This document shows positions 40,405 to 49,124 of a stretch of 58,525 nucleotides of DNA, in pieces. The notes beneath the pieces were generated by a model that was not told the DNA's origin, searched no databases, and was given only the letters and a program-made list of their open reading frames with translations. Source of the stretch: JACCXJ01 sp052387115 (GTDB lineage Bacteria; Pseudomonadota; Gammaproteobacteria; JACCXJ01). Position numbers and translations under genes: made by a program. Location of the stretch: assembly GCA_052387115.1 (NCBI GenBank), contig JBQTJM010000184.1, positions 1-58,525 of the forward strand. Reading direction: 5' to 3'. The stretch's first letter is position 1; each line of letters opens with the position of its first letter.

Positions 40405-41859
40405 GTGGTCGCCACTCGCCCCGAGCTTTTTGCGGTGCTCCGCCAGTACAACCCGTGGTGGGCGGGTGGGCGTTTTCCGGACTTGCCGGCCTGGCGACGG
40501 GCTGTCTTCCGCGAGATCGCCGGCTGGACGGAGAACCCACCGGCAGGGCGGGCGCTGCTGTTGAGCGGCGCGCGACAGGTGGGCAAGACCACGTTGTTTC
40601 TGCAGGCGATCGACGATCTGCTCGATCGCGGCATTCCGCCGACGAACATCCTGTATGCCACCTTCGATCACCCCCTGCTGAAGCTCGCCGGACTGGAGGC
40701 GCTGTTGCGCATCTGGCGCGAGTTCGAGCCGCGCGCCGCGGGGCCCGAATACCTGTTTCTCGATGAAATCCAAGTAGCGGAGGACTGGCAGACGTGGCTC
40801 AAGCATCAGGTGGACTTCGAAAAGGGGCGACGGATCGCCGTCACCGGCTCCGCGACCCCGCTGGTGACCGAGGGGCAGGAGTCGGGGGTGGGCCGATGGC
40901 AAACCATCCGGCTGGCGACACTGTCCTTCTACGAGTATCTGCAATTGAGGCACCTGCCCGCGCCGCAGTTGCCTATGGTGGGATCGCTGCGCGAGCTGTT
41001 CGAGTGGGACGAGCCGCGGCGCGTGCGCGTCGGAGAAGAGGCGCGGCCGCTGGCGGGGTTGTTTCACGAGTATCTGCTGCGCGGCGGCTTCCCGCAAAGC
41101 GCGCTGGTGGAGAGCATCCCACTCGCGCAAAGGTTGCTGCGCGAGGACATCGTCGACAAGGTGCTCAAGCGCGACATGACGGCGCTCTTTGGCGTGCGGC
41201 GTGTGCTGGAGCTGGAGCAAGTGTTTCTATACCTCTGCCTGCACGATGGCGGCTTGCTCGATCTGCCGCAGTTGTGCACCAGCCTGGAACTGAAGCGCCC
41301 CACCGTGGCGAGCTTTATCGATCTGCTGGAGGCGACCCACCTGATCCACCGGTTGCGGCCGTTCGGCTACGGCAAGCAGATCCTGCGGGCGCGGGCCAAG
41401 ATCTACCTGGCGGATGCGGCCATCGCTCCGAGCGTGCTGCTCAAGGGCAAGGGATTGCTGGAAGACCCGGACGGGCTGGCGCGCGCGGTAGAGACGGCCT
41501 TCTTCAAGCACGTCTTCACGCGCTACTACGCGCGCAGCGTCGGGTTTTCCTATTGGCGGGGCAAGAAAGACCGGGAGGTCGACATCATTGCCGATCTCGA
41601 CGGGCAGTTGGTACCGTTCGAGGTGAAGTATCGCGCCGCGGCGCACACGAGCGCGCGCGACTTGAAGGGCATGGCGGAGTTCTGCGCCGAGCACCGGGTC
41701 GAGCGAGGCTACGTCATCACACGGGAATTCACCGACTTCGGCGTCCTGGCGCCCGGCGGAAGGGAGCCATGGCCGGAGCTGTTGAAGATCCCCGCGCCGC
41801 TCGCCTGTTATTGGCTGGGCCGTTCCGAGTGGGAAAGCGCACGGCCGAGGGCGCCGTGA
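40405..41859 (+). CDS. DUF4143 / AAA_14 ATPase with nuclease-like C-terminal domain
   Basis: The product has 484 residues from GTG 40405. An AAA_14 ATPase domain carries Walker A SGARQVGKTTLF near residue 50 and Walker B EYLFLDEIQVAEDWQTWLKH near residue 115, with TGSATPLV after it. The C-terminal DUF4143 region contains YLADAAIAPSVLLKGKGLLE and a PD-(D/E)xK-like segment DREVDIIADLDGQLVPFEVK with YR after it. Such proteins are common and poorly understood; many sit in accessory and defence regions. Its stop overlaps a GTG that begins a fragment of hsdR. It is the first gene of the island. Confidence 0.85.
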   Translation: MVATRPELFAVLRQYNPWWAGGRFPDLPAWRRAVFREIAGWTENPPAGRALLLSGARQVGKTTLFLQAIDDLLDRGIPPTNILYATFDHPLLKLAGLEALLRIWREFEPRAAGPEYLFLDEIQVAEDWQTWLKHQVDFEKGRRIAVTGSATPLVTEGQESGVGRWQTIRLATLSFYEYLQLRHLPAPQLPMVGSLRELFEWDEPRRVRVGEEARPLAGLFHEYLLRGGFPQSALVESIPLAQRLLREDIVDKVLKRDMTALFGVRRVLELEQVFLYLCLHDGGLLDLPQLCTSLELKRPTVASFIDLLEATHLIHRLRPFGYGKQILRARAKIYLADAAIAPSVLLKGKGLLEDPDGLARAVETAFFKHVFTRYYARSVGFSYWRGKKDREVDIIADLDGQLVPFEVKYRAAAHTSARDLKGMAEFCAEHRVERGYVITREFTDFGVLAPGGREPWPELLKIPAPLACYWLGRSEWESARPRAP

Positions 41860-42200
41860 TCACCGACATCAACAGCGAAAACCGGCTGGTCCAGCAGACC
41901 TTAGCCGAACATCTAGGTGGTTCCCGTGAGTTGTTGCAGCGTCTCGTGGCTCGGGAACCGGCGTTTCTCGAAATTGTAGAACACGTCCCGCCCCCCACGG
42001 ACTCCTACTCCCTCACTGACCGGCCCGTCCGACGCGACGCGAGCGGTTGCAAAACCCCATTGAGCTTCTTATCCTTTTTGGGGCTTACCCTAAAGCATGA
42101 GGCTGGAGGCTCAATATCAATGCCACGCCGGACCGAGCGGGGATCGGCGCCATGTTCCATCGCGGCGCGCACGGCATGAAGGGCGCTAGATCCGGCACGC
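41856..42200 (+). pseudogene. Fragment of hsdR 5' end plus non-coding sequence
   Basis: Translation from GTG 41856 gives ITDINSENRLVQQTLAEHL, matching the intact HsdR N-terminus at 51545 (LTDINSEDRLVQQTFAEHL), after which similarity ends near 41925 and the frame degrades. The remaining ~270 bases up to hsdM hold no gene I recognise. The hsdM ribosome binding site is weak. This is the first of three hsdR 5' fragments in the island. Confidence 0.8.
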
Positions 42201-44435
42201 ATGGCCAACGAGACCTTCAAGGACATCGAGAAGCTCGAATCCGACCTCTGGGAGGCTGCGGACCACCTCCGCGCCAACTCCAAGCTCACCTCCAGCGACT
42301 ACTTCATGCCGGTGCTGGGGGTGATCTTCCTACGGCACGCCGCTAACCGCTTCGCGGCCGCCAGCCGCCAGATCGAGGCAGACCGTGCGAGCGGCAAGAT
42401 GCCGAAGCGCAAGGTCCTCCCGGCCGACTACCTGCGCCGCCGGGCGCTCTGGCTCCCGGAGCAGGCCCGTTACGACTGGATCATGCAGCAGGCCGCGACG
42501 AGCGGCAGCGATCTGCCGAGATCCGTCACCGAGGCCATGAGCGCCATCGAGTCGGCGTTCGAGCCACTTGTGGGGGTCTTGCCGAAGGACTTCGGGATCT
42601 TCGAGACCAAGGTGCTGGAAGACCTGATGCGTCTTTTCAACAGCGAGCAGATCAAGCAGGCCACAGGCGACGTCTTCGGCCGCATCTACGAGTACTTCCT
42701 CGCCGAGTTCTCGATCCAGAAGGCGCACGACAACGGCGAGTTCTTCACGCCGTCCTCGATCGTCCAGACCATCGTCAACGTCATCGAGCCCGATCACGGC
42801 ACGGTGTTCGACCCGGCCTCCGGCTCGGGTGGCATGTTCGTGCAGTCGAGCCACTTCATCGAGCACGAGGGCGGCGATACGGCGAAAAAGGTCGTCTTCT
42901 ATGGTCAGGAGAAGAACCGCGACACCATCCGCATCGCCAAGATGAACCTCGCCGTGCATGGGCTGGAAGGCAAAATCGCCGAGGCCATCACCTACTACCA
43001 GGACGAGCACAACCTGCCCGGCAAGTGCGACTTCGTGATGGCCAATCCGCCGTTCAACGTCGATCTCGTCGACGCCGAGCGCATCAAGGGCGACCCACGC
43101 CTGCCCTTCGCCCTGCCGGGCGTGAACAAACAGAAGAAAGTCTCGAACGGCAACTACCTCTGGATCTCCTACTTCTGGAGCTACCTGAACCAGAAAGGCC
43201 GCGCCGGCTTCGTCATGTCCTCGCAAGCCTCGAACGCCGGGCACGGCGAGAAGGAGGTGCGCCGAAAGATCGTCGAGACCGGCGACGTGGACGTGATGAT
43301 CTCCATCCGCTCCAATTTCTTCTATACACGCACCGTCCCCTGCGAGCTGTGGTTCTTCGACCGGGCCAAGGGATCTCTCCCCTCGGTCCTGAACACCAAA
43401 GTGAGGGGGCCGAACACCGTCCTGATGCTCGACGCGCGCAACGTCTACCGCAAGGTCACACGCAAGATCTACGACTTCTCGCCCGAGCAGATGCAAAACC
43501 TCGCGGCGATCGTCTGGCTCTATCGCGGCCAGCGGCAGCGGTTCCTCGGGCTGGTGAAGGACTACCTCGGCCGCGTCTGCGCCGAGAGCGCGGCGGCCCC
43601 GGCGACGCTCGCTACCTTCGAGACCCCGCTCTCGGATCTGCGCGGGCGCTTCGATGCACTCGCCAAGGCCGTGGCGAAGCATGTCCGCTTGGAAGCCGAG
43701 AAGAAGCTGGCGCTCGCTGATGCCGTGGCCGAGCTGCGCGAGGCGGCCGCGCTCTACGAGGCTGATCGGAAGAAGCTCCTGGCGAACCTGCGCGCCTTCG
43801 GCCAGAAGTACGCCAAGGCCCCGCCCGGCGAGAACGCCGCTCAGCACACGGCGCGCAAGGCATTCGACCCCAATGCCGAGGCGATCCGCGGCCTCGTCAA
43901 GCAGGTGGACCTACTCTACAAGCTGGCAGCGCGCCTCGCGCAACTAGTCGGTGAATTTGCCGTCATTCCGGCTGGGAAGCCGGAATCCAGTCGCCAGGGA
44001 CGGCAAACGCCGAATACATCCATGTGTCTGGATTCCGGGCAATCCATGCCCGGAATGACGGAGTATGCTCTCGACCGCCGCGCCACGGCTCGACTGGTGA
44101 AGCAGCTCGACGAGGAGCGCAAGGCCGCCGTCGAGCAGTTGAAGCACGCCGTCTACTTCCACCGTCAGGTGGCGTGGCTGCAGGACCGCTTCCCCAAGGC
44201 CGAGCTTGGGGCCGTGCCTGGCTTGGTCAAGCTCGTGGACCGCAAGGAGATCGAGGCCGCCGACTGGAGCCTCACTCCCGGCCGCTACGTAGGAGTCGCC
44301 CCGCCCGAGGAGGACGAGGACTTCGATTTCGAGCAGACCTTACGCGACATCCACACCGAGCTGGCCGACCTCAACAAGGAGGCGGCCGGGCTGGCGGTGA
44401 AGATTCAGGAGAACTTCGAGGAACTCGGGGCATGA
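42201..44435 (+). CDS. hsdM: Type I restriction-modification methylase subunit, with in-frame repeat insertion
   Basis: The 744-residue protein has an HsdM N-terminal helical domain (LWEAADHLRANSKLTSSDYF) and an N6-adenine methylase core with motif I FDPASGSGGMFVQS near residue 203, GQEKNRDTIRIAKMNLAVHG, and motif IV MANPPFNVDLV near residue 281. A long helical C-terminal region follows. Residues about 587-620 (VIPAGKPESSRQGRQ ... SMPGMT) come from a 102-bp dispersed palindrome. With HsdS it methylates the target sequence, and with HsdR it restricts. Its stop overlaps the hsdS start (ATGA). The methylase motifs are intact, so activity is likely retained. Confidence 0.93.
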   Translation: MANETFKDIEKLESDLWEAADHLRANSKLTSSDYFMPVLGVIFLRHAANRFAAASRQIEADRASGKMPKRKVLPADYLRRRALWLPEQARYDWIMQQAATSGSDLPRSVTEAMSAIESAFEPLVGVLPKDFGIFETKVLEDLMRLFNSEQIKQATGDVFGRIYEYFLAEFSIQKAHDNGEFFTPSSIVQTIVNVIEPDHGTVFDPASGSGGMFVQSSHFIEHEGGDTAKKVVFYGQEKNRDTIRIAKMNLAVHGLEGKIAEAITYYQDEHNLPGKCDFVMANPPFNVDLVDAERIKGDPRLPFALPGVNKQKKVSNGNYLWISYFWSYLNQKGRAGFVMSSQASNAGHGEKEVRRKIVETGDVDVMISIRSNFFYTRTVPCELWFFDRAKGSLPSVLNTKVRGPNTVLMLDARNVYRKVTRKIYDFSPEQMQNLAAIVWLYRGQRQRFLGLVKDYLGRVCAESAAAPATLATFETPLSDLRGRFDALAKAVAKHVRLEAEKKLALADAVAELREAAALYEADRKKLLANLRAFGQKYAKAPPGENAAQHTARKAFDPNAEAIRGLVKQVDLLYKLAARLAQLVGEFAVIPAGKPESSRQGRQTPNTSMCLDSGQSMPGMTEYALDRRATARLVKQLDEERKAAVEQLKHAVYFHRQVAWLQDRFPKAELGAVPGLVKLVDRKEIEAADWSLTPGRYVGVAPPEEDEDFDFEQTLRDIHTELADLNKEAAGLAVKIQENFEELGA
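43960..44061. repeat. 102-bp palindromic repeat inserted in frame in hsdM
   Basis: CCGTCATTCCGG (from 43960) faces CCGGAATGACGG (to 44061), with inner arms GAAGCCGGAATCCAG and CTGGATTCCGGGC. This is the widespread 'CGTCATTCC...GGAATGACG' bacterial repeat family. It is 34 codons long with no stop in the hsdM frame. Confidence 0.88.
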
Positions 44436-45568
44436 AGTTCGCGGAGCCGCGCCCGATCAGGGACTACTGTCTCGGGGTTTATGACGGACCCCATGCGACG
44501 CCGAAGGAAGCCGATGATGGTCCGGTGTTCCTTGGCATTAGGAATATCACACACGATGGAGCACTTGACCTATCTGAGATCCGTCACGTCTCAGAGGAAG
44601 AGTATCCCCGCTGGACACGACGTGTTACGCCGCAGGCTGGCGACGTGGTGTTTACTTATGAGGCGACACTCCATCGCTACGCGATCATTCCAGACGGCTT
44701 TCGAGGATGCCTAGGGCGGCGGGTTGCGCTCGTTCGACCAGATCCGGACCAGGCCGATAGCCGGTATCTGCTCTACTTCTTCCTGTCGCGCGCCTGGCGA
44801 CAAGTAATCGACAGCAGTGTCATTACGGGTGCAACCGTTGATCGTGTTCCCCTTGAGAAGTTCCCATCGTTCCCGGCCGCGTTGCCACGGCTGCAAGTTC
44901 AGCGGCGTATCGCCGACATCCTCTCCGCCTACGACGACCTGATCGAGAACAACCGGCGGCGGATGGCGCTCTTGGAGGAAGCGGCGCGGCAACTCTACCG
45001 CGAGTGGTTCGTCCGCCTCCGCTTCCCTGGCCACGGGCACACCCGCATCACCAACGGCGTGCCAGAGAGGTGGGCGCGCATGCCGCTCGGTGACCGGGTG
45101 ACGCTGAACTACGGCAGGGCACTGAAGGCAGAAGATCGTTCTGAGGGGCCCTGTCCGGTTTACGGATCGAGCGGGATCGTCGGTATGCATGAGAAGGCGC
45201 TCGCCGCCTCCCCAGGAATCGTCGTTGGTCGCAAAGGCAACGTTGGCAGCGTCTATTGGTGCCCGAAGGACTACTGGCCAATCGACACGGTGTATTTCAT
45301 CGACGCCGAGACGAGCACCTTGTGGCTCTACTACGCGCTCCAGCACATGCACTTCATCAGCACAGATGTCGCGGTACCTGGACTAAATAGAGGTTTCGCT
45401 TACAGCCGACCGCTGCTGGTACCGGAGCCGCGCATCGTTCGTGAGTTTCTGGCGAAGGCAATGCCGCTACATGAACAGATTGCGAAACTCGATAAGATAA
45501 ACGAAAGACTCCGCGCCGCCCGCGACTTGTTGCTGCCGCGCCTCATGTCCGGGGAGGTGATCGTATGA
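44432..45568 (+). CDS. hsdS: Type I restriction-modification specificity subunit
   Basis: The 378-residue protein from ATG 44432 has two target-recognition domains: one from about residue 1 to 160 (YCLGVYDGPHATPKEADDGP, YLLYFFLSRAWRQVIDSSVI) and one from about 205 to 340 (PLGDRVTLNYGRALKAEDRS, VVGRKGNVGSVYWCPKDYWP). They are joined by conserved helices (LQVQRRIADILSAYDDLIEN, QLYREWFVRLRFPGH), with a second conserved helix and LLLPRLMSGEVIV at the end. It determines the bipartite recognition sequence. Its stop overlaps the start of the Argonaute gene, whose ribosome binding site (GGGGAGGTG) lies in the last hsdS codons. Confidence 0.92.
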   Translation: MKFAEPRPIRDYCLGVYDGPHATPKEADDGPVFLGIRNITHDGALDLSEIRHVSEEEYPRWTRRVTPQAGDVVFTYEATLHRYAIIPDGFRGCLGRRVALVRPDPDQADSRYLLYFFLSRAWRQVIDSSVITGATVDRVPLEKFPSFPAALPRLQVQRRIADILSAYDDLIENNRRRMALLEEAARQLYREWFVRLRFPGHGHTRITNGVPERWARMPLGDRVTLNYGRALKAEDRSEGPCPVYGSSGIVGMHEKALAASPGIVVGRKGNVGSVYWCPKDYWPIDTVYFIDAETSTLWLYYALQHMHFISTDVAVPGLNRGFAYSRPLLVPEPRIVREFLAKAMPLHEQIAKLDKINERLRAARDLLLPRLMSGEVIV

Positions 45569-47553
45569 CCGATCGTTGCGGCAACAGGCCTCCGGGCAAG
45601 CGCGTCCCGAGCGGGGAGAGCCGCATGGCCGACGAGTATCAGATTCACTTGAACTTCCTCCCCGTCGGTGGTTGCTTCCCTAACTTTACGGTCTATCGCA
45701 AACTCCGAGCCTCGCCGCAGGAGTCCCGGCCCACGTCTGAGAGCATGGAATACCGGTTGCCGCCCATGTCTGGTGCCCTGGACGACTGTCCCTCGTACTG
45801 GGTGTCGGTCGATCCGGTCGATGGCTTCGAGCGTTTCGAGGCCGCGCCGAACCTGAACCGGTACTTAACCTGCCGGGTTCTCTTCTGGGCACTTGTTGCA
45901 GCTACGCGGCGTGTGCTTCCATCAGGGCAGTTCCACATTCCGGACAACGCCTTCATCGAGCAAGTGTCATTCGTTCAGTGCACCCATGCCGAGGGAGATG
46001 AGCGGCTGGAGGTACAGCCATACCACTTGCGTTCGTCGCGCCAATTCGGCTACCTGCTCGATTTCCGTTTCCGTCTACGGGACGGCGTGCCATTCTCCCG
46101 CAAGGTGCAACAGCTAAGCCTTAGTCTGGACGGATCGTTCCGCAGAAATTTGGATTACTACGTCGACCGCGATTCGAAGGTCCGCGCATTCCTGGCCAAA
46201 CGGCAGGATGTTTTTGAGTCCCTACGGCTTCCGGGCACGGACAGCGCGATCCAGTTGGATGGTGATTTCGCCGCCCTTCGCGCTGACCGCCTCAGGACCA
46301 AGACTTACGTGTTCGCAGGGAATCGTGAATCGCGAAGCCAGTTCTCCGGCTTGCGTGATTGGGGGCCACTACAGCCCCTACCTGCGCCGCCTCGCCTTCT
46401 ATTCATCTTTCGCGAGCAGGACCGGCAAGCTGCGCGGATGCTGGCACAGGGGCTCCGGGGCTCCCGCCAGCGCGAGCGATTCAGCTTCCCAGGCTTCCAC
46501 GCACTCTTCAAATGTGACATCCAAGTCGACAGCAATCCCATCGTTCTTCCTAACCTGCATCAACCCGCGATGGAGACCGCACTGGAGCGGGTCAAGGTGG
46601 AGCGGCAATCGCGTCCGAACACGCTCCCGGTGCTGGTGCTGCCAGCGGATGATGATGCTTACGTGATTCACAAGGCGTTGTTTTCACGAGAAGGGATCGC
46701 TACTCAAGTCTGCACGCTTCGTATTCTGCAGGATGAGAGTTCGTTGATGTGGGCGGTAGCCAACATCGCGCTGCAAATCTTTTGCAAGGCGGGTGGTTAC
46801 CCGTGGAAGGTCCGGCCGGCCGCCGCCGAGCGGTCGCTCATCATGGGGATCAGCCAGTCGCACAAGCTCCAGAAGGTCGACGGCGAGACTATCGTCGAGA
46901 AGTACTTCGCGTTCTCTGTGATGACGGATAGCAGCGGGCTGTTCCAGAAAATTCAGGTGCTGGGTGAGAGCCACGATCAACCGGATTATCTCACCAAGCT
47001 GCGGCAGAACCTCCGCGAGATCCTTAACGAGAGTGCTGGCGCGTTCTCCAGAGTGGTCATTCACACGTCATTCAAGCTTAAACATTTGGAAATCGACGCA
47101 ATTCAGAAAACAGTACAGGAGGCAGCCAACGCGCCCGATTTAGACGGGTGTCGATTCGCCGTCGTGAAGGTGAATCACAGGTCCCGATTCTTCGGCGTAA
47201 ACCGGAGCGTCAACAGCCTTGTGCCGTACGAGGCGACGCGGGTAAAGCTTGGGCCTCGCGAGTATTTGGTGTGGTTCGAGGGTATCTTCCCCGACCGCCC
47301 TACCGTAACCAAAGCGTTCCCCGGTCCGACCCATCTGCAGATTCTGAGAGTGAGTGATGAAAACGCCATCTCTGACGACTCCCTTTTGCAGGACTTGGTA
47401 AACCTGTCCGGCGCCAATTGGAGAGGTTTCAACGCAAAGAGCGCGCCGGTGTCGGTGTTCTATTGCCATCTGGTTGCGGACATGGTTCATGATTTCCACG
47501 AGCGCGGATTGCCGCTGCCTGCGGTGAAGGACATTCGCCCGTGGTTCTTGTGA
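45565..47553 (+). CDS. Prokaryotic Argonaute, long form with inactive PIWI catalytic site
   Basis: The 662-residue protein starts at ATG 45565, which has GGGGAGGTG seven bases upstream; ATG 45625 is also possible. The L2-like part reads YVFAGNRESRSQFSGLRDWG and FPGFHALFKCDIQ. The MID domain near residue 360 has DDDAYVIHKALFSREGIATQ and NIALQIFCKAGGYPWKV, with the His-Lys, Gln and Lys that bind the guide 5' phosphate. PIWI begins at LIMGISQSHK near residue 425, where active enzymes have GID, and later reads VVIHTSFKLK near 500 instead of HRDG. Two catalytic acids are therefore missing, and it should bind guide and target without cutting. It ends GLPLPAVKDIRPWFL. Length suggests a reduced or absent PAZ. 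The partner effector is the SIR2 gene downstream. Confidence 0.88.
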   Translation: MTDRCGNRPPGKRVPSGESRMADEYQIHLNFLPVGGCFPNFTVYRKLRASPQESRPTSESMEYRLPPMSGALDDCPSYWVSVDPVDGFERFEAAPNLNRYLTCRVLFWALVAATRRVLPSGQFHIPDNAFIEQVSFVQCTHAEGDERLEVQPYHLRSSRQFGYLLDFRFRLRDGVPFSRKVQQLSLSLDGSFRRNLDYYVDRDSKVRAFLAKRQDVFESLRLPGTDSAIQLDGDFAALRADRLRTKTYVFAGNRESRSQFSGLRDWGPLQPLPAPPRLLFIFREQDRQAARMLAQGLRGSRQRERFSFPGFHALFKCDIQVDSNPIVLPNLHQPAMETALERVKVERQSRPNTLPVLVLPADDDAYVIHKALFSREGIATQVCTLRILQDESSLMWAVANIALQIFCKAGGYPWKVRPAAAERSLIMGISQSHKLQKVDGETIVEKYFAFSVMTDSSGLFQKIQVLGESHDQPDYLTKLRQNLREILNESAGAFSRVVIHTSFKLKHLEIDAIQKTVQEAANAPDLDGCRFAVVKVNHRSRFFGVNRSVNSLVPYEATRVKLGPREYLVWFEGIFPDRPTVTKAFPGPTHLQILRVSDENAISDDSLLQDLVNLSGANWRGFNAKSAPVSVFYCHLVADMVHDFHERGLPLPAVKDIRPWFL

Positions 47554-47563
47554 GAATGGCCGC

Positions 47564-48652
47564 ATGAGTAGTCGATCCAAGGACATCATCTTTCTACTTG
47601 GTGCGGGCGCCAGTGCGGAGGCGGGCATTCCGACCTCGGCGGAGATGATCCACAAGATCGACCAGCTGCTTACCGTGAATGGGAAATGGAGGCGGTTTCG
47701 CGACCTGTATCACCACGTCAAAAGCGCCATTTACTACTCGGCGGGCCTACGGGGGCGATTCAACAGCCAGGTGAGCTACAACATGGAGACCCTGGTAAAC
47801 ACGCTCTACGAGCTAGAAAAGAACGAAGACCATCCTCTGTATCCCTTCATAGCGACGTGGAACTCGCGGTTCGTCGCGCTGGCAGGTCCAGACTTCGGAG
47901 GTGTGCGACAATTTCGGCACTTGATCTTGGAGGCTCTAAAGAAGTGGATGTGTCCAGAGGACAGCGCCCAGGCTGACTACTACTATGGACTCGCCACGCT
48001 CCAGAAGGACTTGAACTTCCCACTGCCTGTGTTCTCGCTCAATTATGACCTTTGTGTCGAACGGCTGGGAAACCAGGACTTCCGGGTCGAGACGGGATTC
48101 GGCGGCTTCGGTAGCAGGCATGTGTGGGACTGGGAACGATTTGAGGATACCGGCCCCAACCCGCTGCCGCAGATCGTGCTCTTCAAGCTGCACGGTTCGA
48201 TCAATTGGAAACGCGAGGAGGCGACCAAGCAGCTGTTTTCGGTCGAACAGGTCGAGAACATTGATCCAGATCGCATGGAAGTCATCTTTGGGCGAGACTT
48301 CAAGCTTGAGGCAGCCGATCCATACCTCTTCTACGCCTACGAATTCCGTCGGTACGCATTGATAGCGAAACTTATCGTTGTCGTGGGCTACGGGTTTGGT
48401 GATCCACACATCAACAAGATGCTGACGCAGGGACTGCGCGATGACCCGAATCGCCACATATTCGTCATACGAAAGCAGGAGGGCAACGGCGACGACCTCG
48501 CGCGTGAGATCCACACTCAGCTGGAGTTGAGCGAAGCGGAAAGGGGCCAGGTGGTCGTGCGGCCAGAAACGGCCAAGGAATTTCTGGAAACACCTAACCT
48601 AGCGGAATTGCTGCGCCAGAAGATACCGAAGGGCGCGGATGCACCGTTTTAA
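47564..48652 (+). CDS. SIR2-domain effector paired with the Argonaute
   Basis: The 362-residue protein begins KDIIFLLGAGASAEAGIPTS, the NAD-binding SIR2 signature, followed by PVFSLNYDLCVERLG near residue 160, the catalytic His in VLFKLHGSINWKREE near residue 208, and IVVVGYGFGDPHINKMLTQG near residue 275. These are the marks of defence-type SIR2 domains, which degrade NAD+ when activated and so stop growth of the infected cell. No APAZ domain is present. It starts 10 bases after the Argonaute stop. It lies upstream of an hsdR fragment whose ribosome binding site (AAGGAGG) begins at its stop codon. GC content is visibly lower here than in the housekeeping genes. Confidence 0.9.
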   Translation: MSSRSKDIIFLLGAGASAEAGIPTSAEMIHKIDQLLTVNGKWRRFRDLYHHVKSAIYYSAGLRGRFNSQVSYNMETLVNTLYELEKNEDHPLYPFIATWNSRFVALAGPDFGGVRQFRHLILEALKKWMCPEDSAQADYYYGLATLQKDLNFPLPVFSLNYDLCVERLGNQDFRVETGFGGFGSRHVWDWERFEDTGPNPLPQIVLFKLHGSINWKREEATKQLFSVEQVENIDPDRMEVIFGRDFKLEAADPYLFYAYEFRRYALIAKLIVVVGYGFGDPHINKMLTQGLRDDPNRHIFVIRKQEGNGDDLAREIHTQLELSEAERGQVVVRPETAKEFLETPNLAELLRQKIPKGADAPF

Positions 48653-48666
48653 GGAGGTAGAGCGCC

Positions 48667-48927
48667 GTGCTCACCGACATCAACAACGAAGACCGACCGG
48701 TGCAGCAAACCTTCGCCGCACATCTGGAGAAGGCGCTCGGCTGGGAGAGCGTCTACGCCTACAACACCGAGACGCTCGGGCCACACGGGACGCTCGGGCG
48801 CACGAACGAGCGCCATGTGGCGCTGGTTGGCGACCTGCTGCTGCCGCGCCTGATGAACGGCGAGTGCGCGGTGGTGAAGCCGCGGCGTTGTCGGCTGGAT
48901 ACAGACGGTGTAGCATCTCGGTCATGA
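48667..48927 (+). pseudogene. Chimeric remnant: hsdR 5' end joined to hsdS 3' end
   Basis: The reading frame from GTG 48667 encodes LTDINNEDRPVQQTFAAHLE, then KALGWESVYAYNTETLGPHG, TLGRTNERHVALV, matching HsdR residues 3-58, and then continues GDLLLPRLMNGE, which matches the C-terminus of HsdS. The end (CAVVKPRRCRL...) is unrelated. A good ribosome binding site, AAGGAGG, remains 10 bases upstream. Fusion of the hsdR start with the hsdS end points to recombination or deletion between copies of a type I operon. Confidence 0.8.
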
Positions 48928-49124
48928 GTACGTTCCTGGAGATCGAGTCCGCCGCGCGCCGTCTTACGGCGGACGAAAGACAACGACTGTTGATCGTGCT
49001 CGCTGAGAGCTTGCGTACCGAAGGGCGTTCGCTGCCCTCGCCACGCAGCTTCACGGCCGCTGAGATCAAGGCATGGATCGAGGAGGATGAACGCGATTTG
49101 GCCGAATACCGCCACGGGTCGTGA
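48924..49124 (+). CDS. Antitoxin-like small protein upstream of a PIN toxin
   Basis: The 66-residue protein begins MSTFLEIESAARRLTADERQ, has RLLIVLAESLRTEGRSLPSP and ends FTAAEIKAWIEEDERDLAEY plus RHGS. The helical N-terminus and acidic tail are typical of small addiction-module antitoxins, such as those that pair with PIN or RelE-type toxins. The stop overlaps the toxin GTG (GTGA). The ribosome binding site is weak. It is a plausible but unnamed family. Confidence 0.65.
   Translation: MSTFLEIESAARRLTADERQRLLIVLAESLRTEGRSLPSPRSFTAAEIKAWIEEDERDLAEYRHGS

Noticed and set aside
45565..48652. Short Argonaute SPARSA-type system
   Set aside because: The SIR2 protein lacks an APAZ domain and the Argonaute is longer than MID-PIWI alone, with L2-like sequence, so a long-type inactive Argonaute with a separate effector fits better.
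48667..48927. A functional small gene with a good ribosome binding site
   Set aside because: The product is a chimera of HsdR and HsdS fragments with an unrelated tail; the ribosome binding site is inherited from hsdR.
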